From: an uncultured Candidatus Saccharibacteria bacterium
GTDB taxonomy: Bacteria; Patescibacteriota; Saccharimonadia; Saccharimonadales; Saccharimonadaceae
DNA: 34,625 bases
Assembly: GCA_915070155.1 (NCBI GenBank)
Contig: CAJZFK010000001.1
Coordinates: 1-34,625, forward strand
Direction of reading: 5' to 3'
Shown: positions 30,903-34,625 of the stretch, one piece after another
How the letters are laid out: the number at the start of each line of letters is the position of its first letter
Numbering within the stretch: position 1 is the first letter of the stretch
Program-made: the position numbers and the translations under genes
Notes under the pieces: generated by a model
Seen by the model: only the letters and a program-made list of their open reading frames with translations
Databases searched by the model: none
What the model was told of the DNA's origin: nothing

Positions 30903-31187
30903 CTATTCGGCAAACGGATTGGAGCGACCAGCTGGTAGACTAAACGAGTCGTTCGCTGAAGTTGACGGTCGGAAGTTTTTAATAATTTGCATGGTTTTTT
31001 TATCGAAGCTTATTGATGTGGTTTGTGGTTCTTCGGTAGGAACTGCTAAAAGTCCGCTCAAAAGAAATATCGCGATTGCTACGCCTCCTATTACGACAAC
31101 GCTATATATTATCACATGAAATCGCCACAGGAATTTGGATAGTGATTTTACGATTGGCTCGAGCTGTTCTGATATTGATGGACTCAT
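30903..31187 (-). CDS. Small membrane protein at the end of the pilMNO operon
   Basis: A 94-residue protein with one helix (about residues 27-48, IIYSVVVIGGVAIAIFLLSG) and a short outside tail ending SLPAGRSNPFAE. Its ATG overlaps the pilO stop (ATGA), so it belongs to the pilus operon. In other bacteria pilP (a small lipoprotein) often follows pilO, but there is no lipoprotein signal or PilP-like fold here, so I do not call it that. A pilus role is inferred only from position. Confidence 0.75.
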   Translation of the reverse strand: MSPSISEQLEPIVKSLSKFLWRFHVIIYSVVVIGGVAIAIFLLSGLLAVPTEEPQTTSISFDKKTMQIIKNFRPSTSANDSFSLPAGRSNPFAE

Positions 31188-31777
31188 CGTGTATAAACCT
31201 TTACTTCAAGTGATTGGATTGATATTTCATGATTATTTGCGCCTCTGGAAATTGACACACCTGAAAGCTGCATTCGAGTGACATTTTTTTCAATAAGACT
31301 AAGGAAATGTAGGAATTTCGTGTAATCTATATGATCTCCCAATTGAATTGATACGAAAGTGCTTTTCACTCCAGCAGGGCTGGCGGGTGTCCGCTTGCTA
31401 GATTTCGCTGTCTTAGCGGAGGTTGTTGGTTCGTTTTGGAAAGAGAAAGCTTTAATCGGAATACCGGCGCGGTCAGCGTAGGTATTTAAATCCTTAATAA
31501 TCTGATTCTGGTATTGATAAAGTTTCGATTCTGAGACGATATTCTTTGCTTTTTTAACTGTGTCGGAATTGCGATCGAGCTGAGATTTCGACGCTAGCAA
31601 ACTTTGTATTTTTGCATCAACTGCAGTTGCTTCTGTTTGCATTTTTCCAACTTCTTCTGATGTTTTACTTAAGAATGAATAGGCGAAAATAACTAGTCCT
31701 ACCATTGCTGATAATATTATGAGCAATAATAACGACAGGACAATTCGCGCGATGCTGGCATTTAGAGCTTTTTTCAT
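31184..31777 (-). CDS. pilO: Type IV pilus assembly protein PilO-like
   Basis: A 197-residue protein with a cytoplasmic stub, one helix (about residues 12-34), a coiled coil (TEATAVDAKIQSLLASKSQL) and a C-terminal ferredoxin-like domain whose end reads MQLSGVSISRGANNHEISIQ. This is the PilO layout: PilO pairs with PilN to connect the cytoplasmic PilM ring to the outer parts of the pilus machine. The sequence is divergent, so the call rests partly on gene order (pilM-pilN-pilO). It overlaps pilN and the next gene by 4 bases each. Confidence 0.8.
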   Translation of the reverse strand: MKKALNASIARIVLSLLLLIILSAMVGLVIFAYSFLSKTSEEVGKMQTEATAVDAKIQSLLASKSQLDRNSDTVKKAKNIVSESKLYQYQNQIIKDLNTYADRAGIPIKAFSFQNEPTTSAKTAKSSKRTPASPAGVKSTFVSIQLGDHIDYTKFLHFLSLIEKNVTRMQLSGVSISRGANNHEISIQSLEVKVYTR

Positions 31778-32349
31778 TGTTTTAAGACCTCTGGCTTTGG
31801 TGTAACGCTAATTGTTATAGTGATTGGATAATCTGCGGGTTTGTCCGATGATTGGTTGCCGCCGCTATAAACAACGGTCTCCAGGTGAACGTCACTAAAT
31901 ATCTCTGATTTTTCTAAGCTAGTTTTTATTCGGATGGCGTCATCCTTATTCTTTCCGAGAGCTGTCAATGACAATGGTTTATCTAACGCTGAAGTGTCTA
32001 ATGCCAGAGAATCCAAAACCATGCCTGATGGGATGTACTGTGCAATTTTTGGAATAATTGTAGAGTAATGGGCCTCGTTGCTAATGATCGCCTTAGCCGA
32101 GTCGAGGTCTTTCTTAAACTCGCTAACTTCTTTTTGTGTCGATTGGTATTGAGCAAGCTTAGCATTTCCTTCGTCGATGTTGGCTTGAGCTGAGGTGCGG
32201 CTATTTTCTAAGAATAGATAAAATCCGCCAATAGTTAAGAATAGCAAACCTGCAAATATTAATGATATAATGCAGTATCGTCTTAAGATGACATTTACTC
32301 GTCCGGCGTTGATTTGCTTTTTTTCTTGAGGAGGGAGAAGGTTAATCAT
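31774..32349 (-). CDS. pilN: Type IV pilus assembly protein PilN-like
   Basis: A 191-residue protein beginning MINLLPPQEKKQINAGR: the INLLP motif is the piece of PilN that docks into PilM. A single helix (about residues 26-48), a coiled coil (ANIDEGNAKLAQYQSTQKEV) and a C-terminal fold follow, with VLDSLALDTSALDKPLSLTA as in the PilN family. It starts behind GGAGGA, overlapping the pilM end by 8 bases. It forms the inner membrane alignment complex with PilM and PilO. Confidence 0.87.
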   Translation of the reverse strand: MINLLPPQEKKQINAGRVNVILRRYCIISLIFAGLLFLTIGGFYLFLENSRTSAQANIDEGNAKLAQYQSTQKEVSEFKKDLDSAKAIISNEAHYSTIIPKIAQYIPSGMVLDSLALDTSALDKPLSLTALGKNKDDAIRIKTSLEKSEIFSDVHLETVVYSGGNQSSDKPADYPITITISVTPKPEVLKQ

Positions 32350-33394
32350 AAATATCCTCCTGCTTGATTAAGGCTAGCCCCGCGACTGGTGATAGCTGAG
32401 AGCGAAGCTGTTTTGCTGGCTGCTCTAGTCCATCAAAATTGAGCATTTGCCACGGACTTGCCACGCGCGCTGGCATTAATAGCTCGTTTGTGAAAAAATC
32501 ACCAATTCCTGGAAGATTACCGCCGCCGCCAACTATGAGAATTTGCTCGATTTTTTTCTCATCAGGGAAGCGGTCTGTGTAATATCGCATAACGCGCTTA
32601 ACTTCGTTGGTCATTTTTTCCAAACTTGGGTGCAAGGCTCCTGCGATTCTGGCTTGCCTTGGGCCAGGATTTAATCCGTTTAATACCTTAAATTGATGAG
32701 CTGTCTCAATTGGTACATTCATTTTTTTAGCTAAATTTAAGGTAAGTGAATAGCCGCCAACATTTAAGCCGCCCGTCACACGTATATCAGAATCTAGAAT
32801 TGCGATATCTGTAGTTGATGTGCCTATATCGACAATAACAGTAGGGAGCATTCCTTCTTCTGTGCGCTTCAGAAGTCTAGCGATTGCGCTGATATTTGGC
32901 TCAATTATTGCAACTTCCAGACCACATTGTTTTGTGGCGTCTAACATGCTGTCAATCATTTTCTTCGGTGCGGCACACATTAGCACACTAAATTCATCTT
33001 TCGTGCGATTGATGATTCGATAGTCCAAATAAAGAGAATCTAACGGAGCTGGAATGTATTGTTCGGCTTCCAAATTTACCGCACTGCGAATATTGCTTTC
33101 TTCTTTCACAGGTAAGCTGAATGTCCGCGAAAATGTTCGGTTGGTCGGTATGCCTAGCGCCACGCGGTTGCTATTAATTTGTCCTACGACGTTTTTCTTC
33201 AATAACGTTTTGATATTCTGCGCTAAATATTCAGTGTTGTCTGTAGAATTTCCGTCGCTTTTTTGAGAATCAAGGTTAATCGATCCATATCCATGAACCA
33301 GCATCCGATTTCTATCAATCGACATTACTTTTATGCTTGTTCGGCTGATATCTAGGCCGATAATTGGTTTTTTTCTATAAAATATGCTCGACAC
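32342..33394 (-). CDS. pilM: Type IV pilus assembly ATPase PilM
   Basis: A 350-residue actin-like PilM. The N-terminal phosphate loop is IIGLDISRTSIKVMSI, the second is TVIVDIGTSTTDIAIL, and the adenosine motif is ILIVGGGGNLPGIGDFF. It binds ATP and, with PilN, forms the cytoplasmic ring of the pilus machine. The start is GTG (33392-33394): no in-frame ATG lies upstream, and the GTG is preceded by AGGTGG 12 bases away and by an extended -10 box (TGCTATAAT, at 33423-33431), giving a leader of about 22 nt. It opens the pilM-pilN-pilO operon. Confidence 0.92.
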   Translation of the reverse strand: MSSIFYRKKPIIGLDISRTSIKVMSIDRNRMLVHGYGSINLDSQKSDGNSTDNTEYLAQNIKTLLKKNVVGQINSNRVALGIPTNRTFSRTFSLPVKEESNIRSAVNLEAEQYIPAPLDSLYLDYRIINRTKDEFSVLMCAAPKKMIDSMLDATKQCGLEVAIIEPNISAIARLLKRTEEGMLPTVIVDIGTSTTDIAILDSDIRVTGGLNVGGYSLTLNLAKKMNVPIETAHQFKVLNGLNPGPRQARIAGALHPSLEKMTNEVKRVMRYYTDRFPDEKKIEQILIVGGGGNLPGIGDFFTNELLMPARVASPWQMLNFDGLEQPAKQLRSQLSPVAGLALIKQEDIYD

Positions 33395-33422
33395 GTTATT
33401 ATTTTCCCACCTATATATCGGT

Positions 33423-33431
33423 ATTATAGCA
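33423..33431 (-). promoter_or_regulatory. Promoter (extended -10) of the pilMNO operon
   Basis: On the minus strand TGCTATAAT lies in the 57-base gap between pilC and pilM. Transcription should begin near 33416, so unlike the leaderless genes this one has a leader with a Shine-Dalgarno-like AGGTGG before a GTG start. Confidence 0.6.
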
Positions 33432-33451
33432 TAAGCTTTTTTGAAAAACTA

Positions 33452-34625
33452 TTATTCCTTAACTTGACCCGCCATACTTGTAATTGGACCCATAACGCTG
33501 ACTGCCACCAGGGCAATAACAATGCCCATAGCAACGATCATCACTGGCTCGATAATAGAGCTAACGCCGTCAATCGCGGTATCGACCTCTTCCTCGTAAA
33601 AGTCAGCGACTTTAACCAGAACTTTGTCTGTTTGTCCAGTTTCTTCACCGACGGATAGCATCTGTGCCACGATTGGCGGATACAAATTGTCCTGCTCTGC
33701 GATAATTTTTGACAAGACTTCGCCGTTTTGAACTCGCTTGGTGGCTTCTTTTAAAGACTTTTCGTAAGCGACATTTCCGACGGCACGCGAAGTTACGTCC
33801 AGCGCTTCAAGCACAGCCACGCCCGCACCGATAAGAGCGGAGAAGGTTCGAGTAAAGCGGGCGATTGCCACCTTCTTAACAATTGGACCGACAGCTGGAA
33901 CTTTGATGATGATATTGTGAAATTTTACGCGACCTTTTGGAGTTTTAATATAGCGAATCAATAGCCAAATGCTTCCGGCAAATATTGGAATGATTATATA
34001 CCAAAATGACACTACAAAATCGCTAATTCCGAGCATAATCTCAGTAAGCATTGGTAGTTTAGCGTCGGGTCCGCCCATGTCTTTAATAGTTTTACCGATG
34101 ACTGGAATAATGAAAATCATGAGGATGAAGAAGGCAATAATCGTAATGATTAAAAGGACAATTGGGTACGTCATGGCGCCTTTAATTTTTTTCTTCATGG
34201 ATGAGTTTTTTTCTTGTTGTAGGGCTAGACGCTTTAGGATGTCATCCAAAATACCTCCAGTCTCACCCGCAGCAACCATGTTCACGTAAATATCATTGAA
34301 GGTTTCTGGATGTTTACTCAGAGCATCCGCAAAAGACATACCGCCTTCAATGTCTTTAATCACGGCGTTGATCGTGTCTCGGAAATTGGCGCTTTCGGCG
34401 TGTTTTGCCATAGAGTTAAGGGAGCGAAGAATAGGAACGCCAGCTGAAACCATGGCGCTTAATTGGCGAGTAAACATCACCAATTCTTCAGTCTTGGCAC
34501 CTTTCTTTTTCTTGCCGAAAGAAAAACTAAGCTCTTTTTTTGCGCCTTTTTCTTCAATTTTTATCAATTGTCCGCGTGACCTCAAATTGTTAATGGCAGA
34601 CAGTTTGTCGGCTGCATCAATTGTT
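33452..34625 (-). CDS. pilC: Type IV pilus inner membrane protein PilC (5' end outside window)
   Basis: At least 390 residues of a GspF/PilC platform protein. The frame is still open at the window edge (IDAADKLSAINNLRSRG precedes the first possible internal TTG), so the N-terminus is cut off. Two GspF repeats are seen: first VMFTRQLSAMVSAGVPILRS to GETGGILDDILKRL, second ARFTRTFSALIGAGVAVLEA to GEETGQTDKVLVKVADFYEE. They are separated by helices, with a last helix at IVAMGIVIALVAVSVMGPI. PilC is the membrane platform on which the assembly and retraction ATPases act. Genes for those ATPases probably lie beyond the window. Confidence 0.93.
   Translation of the reverse strand, partial: TIDAADKLSAINNLRSRGQLIKIEEKGAKKELSFSFGKKKKGAKTEELVMFTRQLSAMVSAGVPILRSLNSMAKHAESANFRDTINAVIKDIEGGMSFADALSKHPETFNDIYVNMVAAGETGGILDDILKRLALQQEKNSSMKKKIKGAMTYPIVLLIITIIAFFILMIFIIPVIGKTIKDMGGPDAKLPMLTEIMLGISDFVVSFWYIIIPIFAGSIWLLIRYIKTPKGRVKFHNIIIKVPAVGPIVKKVAIARFTRTFSALIGAGVAVLEALDVTSRAVGNVAYEKSLKEATKRVQNGEVLSKIIAEQDNLYPPIVAQMLSVGEETGQTDKVLVKVADFYEEEVDTAIDGVSSIIEPVMIVAMGIVIALVAVSVMGPITSMAGQVKE

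Noticed and set aside
34583..34585. TTG at 34583-34585 as the pilC start
   Set aside because: The frame stays open to the window edge with PilC-like sequence before it, so the gene begins outside.
1..34625. CRISPR array, prophage, rRNA genes or a replication origin
   Set aside because: No regularly spaced repeats, phage structural genes, rRNA stretches or DnaA-box clusters were seen.

Overview
The window reads as a chromosome segment of a Candidate Phyla Radiation bacterium, most likely Candidatus Saccharibacteria (TM7). The reasons are the AT-rich coding sequence with UGA used as a normal stop, a type IV pilus set (pilC, pilM, pilN, pilO, a pilin) in a gene-dense genome, short versions of several standard proteins (HrcA, ComEC without its nuclease-like domain), and a striking excess of TATAAT boxes exactly 6 nt upstream of ATG, which implies leaderless transcripts. 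The lineage is an inference; no 16S gene is present.

Layout. 1-857: end of a MurJ-type lipid II flippase. 857-4418: the translation factor gene lepA, cut into two pieces (857-1687 and 3456-4418) by about 1.77 kb holding an IS256-type transposase remnant, a SemiSWEET sugar transporter, a MazG-type nucleotide pyrophosphohydrolase, an unknown 164-aa gene, and a direct repeat of the mazG 5' end. 4421-6963: a 5'-nucleotidase of the HAD fold, guanylate kinase, and an LssY_C-type membrane protein. 6967-11593: a heat-shock block, hrcA - 53-aa membrane peptide - grpE, then dnaK, then dnaJ, each transcription unit carrying CIRCE operators whose 9-nt spacer contains the promoter -35 box. 11654-14788: a giant unknown membrane protein. 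14812-17227: a retropepsin-like RimB-type protease with RimK, then a DUF192 protein and a small membrane protein. 17275-17389: tRNA-Lys(UUU) and a terminator. 17419-19634: ComEC and YebC. 19734-23681: a secreted lamin-tail-domain protein with Cys repeats, then ruvC, ruvA, ruvB. 23744-27554: three envelope proteins, including an 819-aa SGNH hydrolase + vWA + PKD + calcium-repeat fusion. 27559-30294: a type IV pilin diverging from recA - 2H phosphoesterase - recX. 30291-34625 (minus strand): a type IV pilus assembly operon pilM-pilN-pilO-(94-aa membrane protein), with a PRC-barrel gene downstream and pilC upstream.

The genes fit a host-attached epibiont: surface adhesin/hydrolase-like proteins anchored by C-terminal membrane helices, pili and ComEC for attachment and DNA uptake, RecA/RecX/RuvABC for recombination, and a chaperone regulon under HrcA. 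The least ordinary observations are the split lepA with its cargo insert, the repeated fusion of CIRCE with the -35 box, and the strict 6-nt TATAAT-to-ATG spacing.
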